Assembly: GCA_045114775.1 (NCBI GenBank)
Contig: JBGULC010000044.1
Span: 1-64,000 of the forward strand
Direction of reading: 5' to 3'
DNA: 64,000 nt
Source: UBA3792 sp045114775
GTDB taxonomy: Bacteria; Bacillota; Clostridia; Christensenellales; CAG-138
The notes beneath the pieces were generated by a model. That model searched no databases, was not told the DNA's origin, and saw only the letters and a program-made list of their open reading frames with translations. Position 1 is the stretch's first letter. Each line of letters opens with the position of its first letter. A program made the position numbers and the translations under genes. This document shows, in pieces, positions 9,197-17,214 of this stretch.

Positions 9197-10075
9197 TTAC
9201 AGCATTCCGTTTTCGCGAAGCGTAGTCTCCATCAGCTCATAATGCTCGATCGATGGCTTGACGAGCGGCAGACGCACTTCGGGATCGCAAAGCTTCAAAA
9301 GTCCCATCATGGTCTTGATCGGAATCGGGTTGACCTCGCAGAACGCTGCCTGCTGGATCGGCAGAAGCGCAAGCTGCAGGCGTTTCGCCTCTTCGATATC
9401 CCCGTCGAAATACGCCTTGCACATCAGGTGCATGACCTCCGGAATGATATTTGCGACCGTCGAAATAACGCCCTTGCCGCCGATCGAAAGAATCGGGACG
9501 ACGTGATCGTCGTTGCCGGAGTAGATGTCGCATTCCGGGCAGATCGAAGCAAGCTTTGTGATTTGACTGATATCGCCGCTGGCTTCCTTGATGCCGACGA
9601 TGTTCTCGCAGGAGCGAACGAGCTTGGAAACCGTTTCGGGCTTGATGTTGAGCCCCGTCCGGGACGGCACGTTATAAATCAGAATCGGAAGGCGTACCTG
9701 CTCTGCAATCGAGCTGTAATGCGCGAGGAGTCCCTCCTGCGTGGTCTTGTTGTAGAACGGCGTCACGATCAGAAGTCCGTCGGCGCCGACCGCTTCGGCA
9801 AAGCGGCTCTTCTGGATCGCGTCTTCGGTATTGTTGCTGCCCGTGCCGACAATGACGGGAATGCGGTTGGAAACGCGTTCCACGACGAAACGAATGACTT
9901 CCTCTCGCTCGTCCTGCATCAGTGTCGCGGCCTCGCCGGTCGTTCCGAGCGCGACGATCGCGTCGGAACCGGATGCGATCTGCAGCTCGATCAGTCTGGT
10001 CAGAGCGGTGTAGTCGACGGCGCCGTCATGAAACGGCGTGATCAGCGCAACTGCGGAACCTGTAAAAATGCTCAT
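9197..10075 (-). CDS. dapA: 4-hydroxy-tetrahydrodipicolinate synthase DapA
   Basis: Aldolase-class enzyme of 292 residues that condenses pyruvate with aspartate semialdehyde. Motifs seen are GTTGEAAT, the tyrosine motif YNVPSRTG and the Schiff-base lysine in GIKEASGD. The start MSIFTGS follows GGGGGAG by a normal spacing and overlaps the asd stop by four bases (ATGA). Middle gene of asd-dapA-dapB, so the three enzymes for the first dedicated steps are made from one transcript. Confidence 0.97.
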   Translation of the reverse strand: MSIFTGSAVALITPFHDGAVDYTALTRLIELQIASGSDAIVALGTTGEAATLMQDEREEVIRFVVERVSNRIPVIVGTGSNNTEDAIQKSRFAEAVGADGLLIVTPFYNKTTQEGLLAHYSSIAEQVRLPILIYNVPSRTGLNIKPETVSKLVRSCENIVGIKEASGDISQITKLASICPECDIYSGNDDHVVPILSIGGKGVISTVANIIPEVMHLMCKAYFDGDIEEAKRLQLALLPIQQAAFCEVNPIPIKTMMGLLKLCDPEVRLPLVKPSIEHYELMETTLRENGML

Positions 10076-11073
10076 TTGTTCTCCCCCTTTATCAACAGCT
10101 CCATGATCTGAACCGCGTTCAGCGCGGCTCCTTTGCGGATGTTGTCCGCAACGCACCAGAAATTCAATCCGTTTTCAACGGAGAAGTCGCGGCGGATCCG
10201 TCCGACGTACACCGGATCGGTGCCTGCCGCTTCGATCGGCATCGGATAAACATTGCAGCTCGGATCGTCTCGAACGATCAAGCCCTCTTTTTCGCGGAAG
10301 AGCCGAAAAACGTCCTCGATCTCAAACGGCCGTTCCAGTTCAACGTTGATGCTCTCGCTGTGTCCGTGGTAGACCGGTACGCGCACGCAGGTCGCCGTTA
10401 CACGCAGATCCGGACGGTTCAGGATCTTGCGCGTCTCGTTGATCATCTTCTCTTCCTCTTTCGTGTAGCCGTTGTCGAGGAAAACGTCGATGTGCGGGAT
10501 GCAGTTCCCTGCGATCGGATGCGGGAACTTTTTCGGAAGCGCGCCGCAAAGCCCGTCCTCAAGGTCCTGATACCCCTTCTGCCCGGCCCCGGAAACGGCC
10601 TGATAGGTGGAATACACCACACGCTTGATACCGAACGAATCGTCAAGGACCTTCAGCGGAACGACAGCCTGGATCGTGGAGCAATTCGGATTGGCCACGA
10701 TGCCATTCTGGATCTTATTCAGCGCTTCAGGATTTACTTCCGGAACCACGAGGGGCACCGAAGGATCCATGCGCCATTGGCTGGAATTGTCGATCACGAC
10801 CGCACCGGCTGCGGCAGCCAGCGGCGCAAACTTCGCGCTGATCGCGCCGCCTGCGGAAAAGAGTGCGTAATCGAACCCGCGATCCCGAAAGCTGTTTTCC
10901 GTGAGTTCCTCCACGACATGCTCCTCGCCGAAGAACGGGAGCGTGCTGCCTGCGCTCTTTGCAGATGCGAAAAGCGCATACTCCGCTTCGATCCGATGCT
11001 CCTCGAGCACCTTCAGGAACGTTCTTCCGACCATTCCGGTGGCGCCGACGACTGCAATTCTGCGATTTATCAT
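10072..11073 (-). CDS. asd: aspartate-semialdehyde dehydrogenase
   Basis: NADPH-dependent dehydrogenase of 333 residues that reduces aspartyl phosphate to aspartate semialdehyde, the branch point to lysine, threonine and methionine. The nucleotide loop GATGMVG lies near the N-terminus, and the active-site cysteine is in NPNCSTIQ near residue 127. The start ATG (MINRRIAVV) lies eight to nine bases after GGAGGG. A strong promoter upstream makes it the first gene of asd-dapA-dapB. Confidence 0.96.
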   Translation of the reverse strand: MINRRIAVVGATGMVGRTFLKVLEEHRIEAEYALFASAKSAGSTLPFFGEEHVVEELTENSFRDRGFDYALFSAGGAISAKFAPLAAAAGAVVIDNSSQWRMDPSVPLVVPEVNPEALNKIQNGIVANPNCSTIQAVVPLKVLDDSFGIKRVVYSTYQAVSGAGQKGYQDLEDGLCGALPKKFPHPIAGNCIPHIDVFLDNGYTKEEEKMINETRKILNRPDLRVTATCVRVPVYHGHSESINVELERPFEIEDVFRLFREKEGLIVRDDPSCNVYPMPIEAAGTDPVYVGRIRRDFSVENGLNFWCVADNIRKGAALNAVQIMELLIKGENK

Positions 11074-11106
11074 AATCGGATGCCCTCCGTATCTCAATTT
11101 TATAAT

Positions 11107-11135
11107 AGTATATCATTCTGCTTTCTTCTTGTCAA
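11107..11135 (-). promoter_or_regulatory. sigma-A promoter of asd-dapA-dapB
   Basis: Consensus TTGACA, a 17-base spacer and TATACT on the minus strand. The -35 box overlaps the last codons and stop of spoIIP, so no terminator fits between spoIIP and asd. I see no lysine riboswitch in the short leader. Confidence 0.8.
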
Positions 11136-12100
11136 TTCGGAGCCCAATCGGAAACGTCAGGCTCCTGCGTTCGGAATGCGTAAACGATGCTCTCCGCAAG
11201 GTACGGCATGGCTGCTTTCGCCTGAGAAAGCGTATTCGCATTGTGACCGACTTCGACAAGGATACAGTTCGGCGCGACGTGCTGATTGTATCGACCCTTC
11301 TTTTCGCGAATCGGTCTCGCGAGCTTCGGCGCGATCGAGTTGAGATGCTCCGTGATCCTTTCGGCGAATCTGATATTGGAATCAAAGTACGGTTTATCCT
11401 CGTATTTCTCCCCGCGTCCGACCACAAGCATCAGGCGCGCCGTTTCGACTCCGTCGACGGTCAGATAATCACACGGCGCGTTCGTCGTGTCGTATGCATC
11501 CCGATGCAGGTCGATAAACAGAACGATCGAAGGATATTCCTTATGATATCGTTCCATCGTGACGAGGCTCCTGTCGTACGCAGTGGCAAGCTTCGGCGGC
11601 TCATGATCGGTCGTATCGTGGATCACGCGGAATCCGTACTGCGTCTCTAGAATCTCTTTCAGCGCTTCCCCGACGGCGATCATGTTGCTCGAAGCGTCGT
11701 TCGTCCTCCATTTTGAGGATTCCCGATACGTTTCCGTTTCCGTCTGCGTGTATGCCTCCGTGGTATGCGTGTGGTAGATCAAGATCGTAGGCTCGTCCGC
11801 GCGTAACGAACAGACGGCAGGCAAAAAGTCCATTGTGATCTTTGCCGGTTCCGCTGTGTTTGTATGTTGTTCTGCCGGTTCCTGTGATATGCTTTGCCGG
11901 TCTGAGACCTGCGCAAAAGCCGGAGCAGCCTCCTCCGCATGGTTTGTTTCCGGTTTTGTCTTCGGCTGAAATAGGTATGCGGAAACCGGGAGCAGCGAGA
12001 GCCATGCAAGGATCAGCGCGCTCCATGCAAAAACAGACGGTCCGTGTACGCCGCGACCGCTTCTGCGTCTTCTTTTCGGATAAGCGTGTTTACGTTTCAT
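11132..12100 (-). CDS. spoIIP: stage II sporulation protein P
   Basis: Peptidoglycan amidase/endopeptidase of 322 residues. In the family it works with SpoIID and SpoIIM to thin septal peptidoglycan and drive engulfment. It has a basic N-terminus, one membrane segment (about residues 24-43), and a catalytic domain with YHTHTTEAY, FIDLHRDAY and EVGHNANT. The start follows GGAGGTG by a good spacing, but that site is buried in a hairpin after the gpr stop. Its position directly after gpr matches other spore formers. Confidence 0.93.
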   Translation of the reverse strand: MKRKHAYPKRRRRSGRGVHGPSVFAWSALILAWLSLLPVSAYLFQPKTKPETNHAEEAAPAFAQVSDRQSISQEPAEQHTNTAEPAKITMDFLPAVCSLRADEPTILIYHTHTTEAYTQTETETYRESSKWRTNDASSNMIAVGEALKEILETQYGFRVIHDTTDHEPPKLATAYDRSLVTMERYHKEYPSIVLFIDLHRDAYDTTNAPCDYLTVDGVETARLMLVVGRGEKYEDKPYFDSNIRFAERITEHLNSIAPKLARPIREKKGRYNQHVAPNCILVEVGHNANTLSQAKAAMPYLAESIVYAFRTQEPDVSDWAPN

Positions 12101-12101
12101 A

Positions 12102-12135
12102 CTGCACCTCCGATATATCATACGCGGAGGTACAG
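12102..12135 (-). promoter_or_regulatory. hairpin hiding the spoIIP ribosome binding site
   Basis: On the minus strand CTGTACCTCCG pairs with CGGAGGTGCAG (11 bp, one G-U pair, 12-base loop). The right arm contains the spoIIP Shine-Dalgarno site and ends just before its ATG. The left arm begins about four bases after the gpr stop codon. A ribosome terminating on gpr would melt it, which suggests translational coupling. Confidence 0.6.
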
Positions 12136-12139
12136 CAAT

Positions 12140-12985
12140 TTATCTCAGTAATTGTTCAAGCTGCGGATAGTTTTCACCGAACAGCATTCTGTTGATCGCA
12201 TCGGACAGCACGCGCGCAAGGTCCCTGATCAGCGCGTCGATGTCCTTCGGCGCGACGATCAGATCTTTCAGGTCTTCGGAATGCGAACGGTTTGCGCCGG
12301 AATCCCGTACGATTGTTTCGGCGCTGACGACAGTCGGCACGCCGATCGCGATCACCGGCACATGCAGCAGCTCACGCGTCAGCATTGTACGGAAGTTTCC
12401 GACGCCGGAACCCGGCGCAATCCCGCTGTCGTTGCACTGGATCACGCATCCGATATGCTTCACGCTCGCCGCCGCAAGCGAATCGATCAGAATCACGATA
12501 TCGGGTTTGATCCGATCGGTAAGCGCCGATACTACCTCTGCCGTCTCCATGCCGGTCACGCCGAGCACGTTTGCGCAAAACGCCGAGGTGACCGGCGTTC
12601 CTTTTGGCAGAAGGTCCTTGAGATGCATATACACGTGCCGCGTCACAAGCACATATTCGGCGGTTTTGGTACCGAGCGCATCCGCCGTGACATATCGGTT
12701 CCCAAGCCCTACGATCATGGCGCTGTTGATCTTATTTGCCATTGCCCGAAGCTCTTCCGACAGAATGTTTGCGATTTCATTCCTGCGCGCCCGGTCCGAA
12801 AAATCCTGCGGATCCGCCGTAACGGTCACATATCGGCCGATCGGCTTGTCAAGCAGTTCGGACGCATGCCGATCGACCACGTCGATCCGTGTGATCCCGA
12901 TCCCGTTCCGATCCTCTTTCTGCTCTCTGATCCCGGAGATCCGGGCAGCATTCGTTTTCGATTCCAGCGCAAGATCCGTTCGCAT
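12140..12985 (-). CDS. gpr: germination protease GPR
   Basis: Aspartate-type endopeptidase of 281 residues made in the forespore as a zymogen. In the family it degrades small acid-soluble spore proteins at germination. It starts MRTDLALE, the typical short prosequence region, and contains GLGNRYVTADALG and IVLIDSLAAAS. The start is placed at the ATG after GGGAGGAAACG; an upstream in-frame ATG would run through the spoIVA terminator. The gene is squeezed against that terminator, and a candidate sigma-G promoter overlaps the hairpin. spoIIP follows 39 bases later. Confidence 0.94.
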   Translation of the reverse strand: MRTDLALESKTNAARISGIREQKEDRNGIGITRIDVVDRHASELLDKPIGRYVTVTADPQDFSDRARRNEIANILSEELRAMANKINSAMIVGLGNRYVTADALGTKTAEYVLVTRHVYMHLKDLLPKGTPVTSAFCANVLGVTGMETAEVVSALTDRIKPDIVILIDSLAAASVKHIGCVIQCNDSGIAPGSGVGNFRTMLTRELLHVPVIAIGVPTVVSAETIVRDSGANRSHSEDLKDLIVAPKDIDALIRDLARVLSDAINRMLFGENYPQLEQLLR

Positions 12986-12997
12986 CGTTTCCTCCCA

Positions 12998-13028
12998 AAT
13001 AAAAAAGCTCGGCCTTCTGACCGAGCTT
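12998..13028 (-). terminator. intrinsic terminator of spoIVA
   Basis: Eight-base stem AAGCTCGG/CCGAGCTT with an eight-base loop, followed on the minus strand by a T run that leads straight into the gpr ribosome site. Confidence 0.8.
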
Positions 13029-13056
13029 AGTTTGCGCATTCGTCAAAGCATAATAC
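13028..13056 (-). promoter_or_regulatory. candidate sigma-G/sigma-F promoter of gpr
   Basis: On the minus strand GTATT and CAAACTA are separated by 17 bases. This is close to the forespore consensus (about GAATA/GTATA, then CATNNTA). Transcription would begin near 13021, inside the left arm of the spoIVA terminator. The match is inferred by eye only. Confidence 0.35.
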
Positions 13057-14521
13057 AGATCATTCCGCTGCAGCCGTCGTTCGCGATCTTCTGCAGCGCG
13101 CTGTGGAGCTTCATCTGCACCTGCTCGTTCATGTTTGCGCCTTTGCCCTGCATACCTTCGGAAATGAGATCGTAGAGCGATTTTCCGAAAAGATTCGTTT
13201 TCAGATAATCCTGTCCGCTCTCGTCTGCGTTTTCATTGAGATACGCGATCAGGTCTTTGCTCTGCTGCTCCGTTCCGATCAGCGGTTCAACGTCGTTTTC
13301 GATATCGACGCGAACAAGATGCAATCCGCTGGCTTTGGCATGCAGTCGTACGCCGTATTTCGCGCCGCTCTTGAACAGCTCAGGCTCAGAGATCTGCATC
13401 TTCTCCGGGTCCGGCTCTACGATGCCGTAGCCGGTCTGCATCGCCTTATCCAACGCCGCCGAAAGCCGGTCATACGCCTTTTTCGCAGTGACAAAGCCGT
13501 TGACTGCGCTCATCAGTTCATAATCGTTACGGATCGTCATCCCGCACGCATCGCTCAGGATCGAATAGAACACGCCCTCCATCGGATACAGTCCGATGCT
13601 TGCTCTGCCGCTGCCGAGATCGACCGTCTGGATCTCCGCCGAACGAAAGAGCTCCATCTCCGAAAAGGCGTCCGCGATCGCGGAAACGTCCCGCACGCAA
13701 TGTACGTCGCGCACGCTCACGGAAAGCGTTTCGATCATATCCTTCAGTACCGGATGCTCCGCAGGCAGCGCGCGCAGAAACGTCGGTCCGTTCAGCTCGA
13801 TCATCTTGAGCGGGAACGCATACAGAATCTCGGTCAGAAGACCGGTAAGTCCGCGTTCCGAAAGATGCAGCAGATCCATTACGATGGGCTTGACGCCGTA
13901 CTGCGTTTCGATCTCCTCGGCGGTCTTCAGCGCAGGTTCTCCGCCCGGATCGGCGGTGTTCAGAATGATCACGAACGGCTTTCCCGTTTCCTTTACGGCT
14001 TCCATGCATTTCTGTTCCGCCTCCGGATAACTCTCACGCGGAATATCCGTGATCGTACCGTCGGTAAAGATCACGACGCCGACCGTTGCATGGTCTTCGA
14101 TGACCTTGCGCGTGCCGATCTCCGCCGCCTGTTCAAACGGAATATCCTCGTCGAACCACGGTGTCGTGACCATCCTCGGTACGCCGTCTTCCTCCGAGCC
14201 CAGAGCGCCGGGGACCATGAAGCCTACGCAGTCGACAAGCCGCATCCTGGCCTGCGCTGTCTCGTCGAGCCGGACCTCCGCCGCCTCTTCGGGGATGAAC
14301 TTCGGCTGCGTTGTCATAATGCTCTTCCCCGTTCCGCTCTGCGGAAGCTCGTCTATGAGCCGCTGCCGCTGGAATTCATTTTCGATATTCGGCACCATCA
14401 AAAGCTCCGCAAACCGTTTGATGAACGTCGATTTGCCCGTGCGCACCGGACCGATCACGCCGAAATAGATATCGCCGTGCGTCCGCTCCATCATATCCCG
14501 ATAAAGAGCTGTTCTGTCCAT
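13043..14521 (-). CDS. spoIVA: stage IV sporulation protein A (coat morphogenetic ATPase)
   Basis: ATPase of 492 residues, the same length as the Bacillus subtilis protein. In the family it polymerises on the mother-cell face of the forespore and anchors the coat. The P-loop GPVRTGKS is at about residues 24-31. The start follows GGGAGG by a normal distance and gives MDRTALYRDM. A sigma-E-type promoter is visible upstream and a terminator follows. It is divergent from the ABC exporter gene. Confidence 0.96.
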   Translation of the reverse strand: MDRTALYRDMMERTHGDIYFGVIGPVRTGKSTFIKRFAELLMVPNIENEFQRQRLIDELPQSGTGKSIMTTQPKFIPEEAAEVRLDETAQARMRLVDCVGFMVPGALGSEEDGVPRMVTTPWFDEDIPFEQAAEIGTRKVIEDHATVGVVIFTDGTITDIPRESYPEAEQKCMEAVKETGKPFVIILNTADPGGEPALKTAEEIETQYGVKPIVMDLLHLSERGLTGLLTEILYAFPLKMIELNGPTFLRALPAEHPVLKDMIETLSVSVRDVHCVRDVSAIADAFSEMELFRSAEIQTVDLGSGRASIGLYPMEGVFYSILSDACGMTIRNDYELMSAVNGFVTAKKAYDRLSAALDKAMQTGYGIVEPDPEKMQISEPELFKSGAKYGVRLHAKASGLHLVRVDIENDVEPLIGTEQQSKDLIAYLNENADESGQDYLKTNLFGKSLYDLISEGMQGKGANMNEQVQMKLHSALQKIANDGCSGMICIML

Positions 14522-14549
14522 AGAAACCTCCCGAATCTGCTTTTGGTTT

Positions 14550-14578
14550 ACTCTATGCGGCTCAAATCCGACATATTC
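14550..14578 (-). promoter_or_regulatory. sigma-E-type promoter of spoIVA
   Basis: On the minus strand GAATATG, a 14-base spacer and CATAGAGT. This closely follows the mother-cell sigma-E pattern (ATATT-type -35, CATACAAT-type -10). It fits the known mother-cell expression of spoIVA. Confidence 0.6.
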
Positions 14579-14592
14579 TTTGTTTCGCGATA

Positions 14593-14621
14593 TGGACAAA
14601 TGCGGCTGAATCGTGTAAAAT
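14593..14621 (+). promoter_or_regulatory. promoter of the ABC exporter, predicted leaderless
   Basis: TGGACA, a 17-base spacer, TAAAAT, then six bases to the ATG. The expected start site coincides with the A of the start codon. There is no Shine-Dalgarno sequence before the gene. Confidence 0.6.
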
Positions 14622-14627
14622 TGAATT

Positions 14628-16373
14628 ATGAATAAGATCAAACGCTTTGCGCGGTATTATAAACCGCATATCGGATTGTTTCTCCTCGACATCGGCTGCG
14701 CCACGCTTGTTGCGGCGGTCGACGTCGCGTTCCCGCTGTTGACGAATTATTTGCTGAAAAAACTGTTCCCGCAGATCGAGCAGACCGGCGACGCGCACCT
14801 TGTTACGGTGTTCGCCGTGCTGATCGGCGCGATCTTCGCCGCGTACGTCGTACGCGCGATCATGCTGTATATCGTCAATTACTGGGGGCATCTGTTCGGC
14901 GTACGCGTTGAAGCCGATATGCGCCGCGACATCTTCTCGCACATTCAGACGCTTCCGTTCAGCTTTTACGATAAGATCCGCACAGGCAAGCTCCTTTCCC
15001 GTGCGACGACGGACCTATTCGAGATTTCCGAACTTGCGCACCACGGTCCCGAGGATCTTCTGATCTCTTCGCTCACCGTGCTCGGCGCGTTTGTCGCCAT
15101 GTTCTTTATCGAATGGCGGATCGCGCTTGCGATGCTGCTTCTCATGCCGTTCTGCATCTTCTTCGTGATGAAATCGCGTTTTTACATGAAGTCGACAAGC
15201 AAGTCCGTCAAGGAACAGACCGCGAATATCAACGCAGGCATCGAATCGTCCATTTCCGGTGCGCGCGTCGCAAAGGCGTTTGCAAACGAGCAATACGAGA
15301 TCGAAAAGTTTGAGGAAGGCAACCGTGCATTCCTCCATGCGAAGGACCGGTTCTATAAGGCGATGGCTGTCTTTAACAGCGGCACGGAATTCTTTATCGC
15401 GCTGTTCAACGTGATCGTTCTGCTGGTCGGCGGCATTCTGATCATCAAAAAAGCCGGTTTCAGCTCCATCACGTTCATCACCTTCATGCTCTATGTTTCG
15501 GCCTTTACGTCGCCTCTGAAGCGCTTTGCAAGCTTTTTCGAGCAGTACATGATGGGCATGGCGGGCTTTACGCGCTTTTTAGAGATCCTCGATACCAAAA
15601 GCGATATCGTCGACCGTGACAACGCGATCGAGATCACACATCTGGACGGAAAGATCGAGTTCCAAGACGTCAGCTTCGCGTATGTCTGCGGCCGCAACGT
15701 GCTTTCCCATGTCGATCTTTCGATCGAGCCCGGTAAAAAGCTCGCGCTCGTCGGTCCCTCCGGCGGCGGAAAAACGACGATGTGCCATCTTTTGATGCGC
15801 TTCTATGACGTGCAGAACGGCGCGATCAAAGTGGACGGCGTAGACGTGCGCGATTATACGCAGGAATCGCTGCGCAAGAATATCGGTATCGTGCAACAGG
15901 ACGTGTTCCTGTTCGCAGGCTCGATCCTTGAAAACATTCGCTACGGCCGTCTCGACGCCACCGATGAAGAGGTCGTGCAGGCAGCGATCCGGGCGCATAT
16001 CCACGACGAGATCATGCGCTTTCCCGATCAGTATCAGACCGAGGTCGGCGAACGCGGCGTAAAGCTGTCCGGCGGTCAGAAGCAGCGTATTTCGATCGCG
16101 CGGCTGTTCCTGAAGAACCCGCCGATCCTGATCCTCGACGAAGCGACCTCCGCACTCGATACTGTGACGGAATATGACATTCAAAAGAGCTTTGACGAGC
16201 TCTCCGAAGGCCGTACGACACTGATCATTGCGCACCGTCTGTCCACCGTCCGCAACGCCGATGAGATCATCGTCATCGACAAGCAGGGCATCCGCGAGCG
16301 CGGAAGTCACGACGAGCTGGTTCAAAAGAACGGTCTTTATGCGACATTCTATCAGACCACACTGCGCGATTGA
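14628..16373 (+). CDS. ABC transporter, fused permease/ATPase (exporter type)
   Basis: Half-transporter of 581 residues with an N-terminal six-helix type 1 exporter domain (about 1-320) and a C-terminal ATPase. The Walker A GPSGGGKTT is near residue 375, the signature LSGGQKQR near 480 and Walker B ILILDEA near 499. It would act as a homodimer or pair with another half-transporter. No partner gene is adjacent, and the substrate (lipid, peptide or drug) cannot be read from sequence. It has no ribosome site; its promoter is placed so that the mRNA should start at the ATG. It is divergent from spoIVA. Confidence 0.93.
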   Translation: MNKIKRFARYYKPHIGLFLLDIGCATLVAAVDVAFPLLTNYLLKKLFPQIEQTGDAHLVTVFAVLIGAIFAAYVVRAIMLYIVNYWGHLFGVRVEADMRRDIFSHIQTLPFSFYDKIRTGKLLSRATTDLFEISELAHHGPEDLLISSLTVLGAFVAMFFIEWRIALAMLLLMPFCIFFVMKSRFYMKSTSKSVKEQTANINAGIESSISGARVAKAFANEQYEIEKFEEGNRAFLHAKDRFYKAMAVFNSGTEFFIALFNVIVLLVGGILIIKKAGFSSITFITFMLYVSAFTSPLKRFASFFEQYMMGMAGFTRFLEILDTKSDIVDRDNAIEITHLDGKIEFQDVSFAYVCGRNVLSHVDLSIEPGKKLALVGPSGGGKTTMCHLLMRFYDVQNGAIKVDGVDVRDYTQESLRKNIGIVQQDVFLFAGSILENIRYGRLDATDEEVVQAAIRAHIHDEIMRFPDQYQTEVGERGVKLSGGQKQRISIARLFLKNPPILILDEATSALDTVTEYDIQKSFDELSEGRTTLIIAHRLSTVRNADEIIVIDKQGIRERGSHDELVQKNGLYATFYQTTLRD

Positions 16374-16417
16374 TCTTGTTTATCATGTAAATAATATTGT
16401 TATTCGATAATTTCATA

Positions 16418-16445
16418 TTGACATTCGACCGAGATGTGGTAAAAT
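16418..16445 (+). promoter_or_regulatory. promoter of the DUF2975-Xre-DUF4173 genes
   Basis: TTGACA, a 16-base spacer and TAAAAT, followed by a short leader with AAAAGGAGG before the DUF2975 start codon. Confidence 0.7.
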
Positions 16446-16464
16446 AAGGGAAAAGGAGGTTTTT

Positions 16465-16908
16465 ATGAAACGCTTTTCCCTTATTCTTTCTTACGCATTC
16501 TGTATCATCGGTTTCCTTGCGTTTCTCGGAATGAGCATCGCATTTCCGATTGTCGGGATCGGTTGGGTCGCTACGGTCTCTCGTGCACCAAGCTTTACCT
16601 GGATCATTTATCTTCTCTCATATCTGATCCTCGCGCTTGTTCTCGTATCCGACATCTGCCTGTTTCTGTTGCTTGACAGTATCCGTAAGGAACGGTTCTT
16701 TACGGAACGCAGCGTGCATCTGCTTCAGAATATCTCCTGGGCAGCGATCTTTGCAGGCGTTCTTGCCGTTCCCCTGTTCTTTCTGTTTATCCATGGAGCG
16801 CTGTTTATCTCATTTGTCGCGCTGTTCTTAGGCGTTGTGCTGCGCGTCGTTGCCGATGTGATACGCCGCGCAAATGATATCAAAGAAGAAAACGACGCAA
16901 CGATCTGA
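16465..16908 (+). CDS. DUF2975 membrane protein
   Basis: Integral membrane protein of 147 residues with four predicted membrane helices and short loops, matching the DUF2975 pattern. The function is unknown. In Firmicutes it is usually encoded just before a small Xre regulator of the YozG type, as here, with ten bases between the genes. That suggests the pair works as a membrane-associated regulatory unit. It has a clear promoter and ribosome site. Confidence 0.75.
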   Translation: MKRFSLILSYAFCIIGFLAFLGMSIAFPIVGIGWVATVSRAPSFTWIIYLLSYLILALVLVSDICLFLLLDSIRKERFFTERSVHLLQNISWAAIFAGVLAVPLFFLFIHGALFISFVALFLGVVLRVVADVIRRANDIKEENDATI

Positions 16909-16917
16909 GGTGCCGCT

Positions 16918-17214
16918 ATGATCGTTGTAAATCTTGACGTCATGATGGCAAAGCGCAAGATGTCGCTGAACACGCTCTCGGATAAAGTCGGCATCACGCT
17001 TGCGAATCTTTCGATCCTCAAAAACAACAAGGCAAAGGCGATCCGCTTCTCCACGCTCGACGCGATCTGCAAAGCTTTAGACTGCGACGTTTCCGATATC
17101 CTTGCTTTTGAAAAGGACTCGTCCCCCGTTTCCGAACCGCAAACCGTCAAATCTTCCGAAAGGAGCCGTTGGAACGATTATGGAACAATTATCGATCCCT
17201 CAAACGAATTCTGA
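16918..17214 (+). CDS. small Xre-type transcriptional regulator (YozG-like)
   Basis: DNA-binding protein of 98 residues. The helix-turn-helix covers roughly residues 5-65, with MSLNTLSDKVGITLANLSIL as the core and LDAICKALDCDVSDIL at its end, the usual layout of the YozG group. A short unstructured tail follows. It is encoded between DUF2975 and a DUF4173-type membrane protein and overlaps the latter by about 35 bases. It may control this three-gene set, but no operator is recognisable. Confidence 0.85.
   Translation: MIVVNLDVMMAKRKMSLNTLSDKVGITLANLSILKNNKAKAIRFSTLDAICKALDCDVSDILAFEKDSSPVSEPQTVKSSERSRWNDYGTIIDPSNEF

Noticed and set aside
11074..11131. Possible lysine riboswitch or T-box before asd-dapA-dapB.
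   Set aside because: The leader is only about 30 bases long, far too short for either element.
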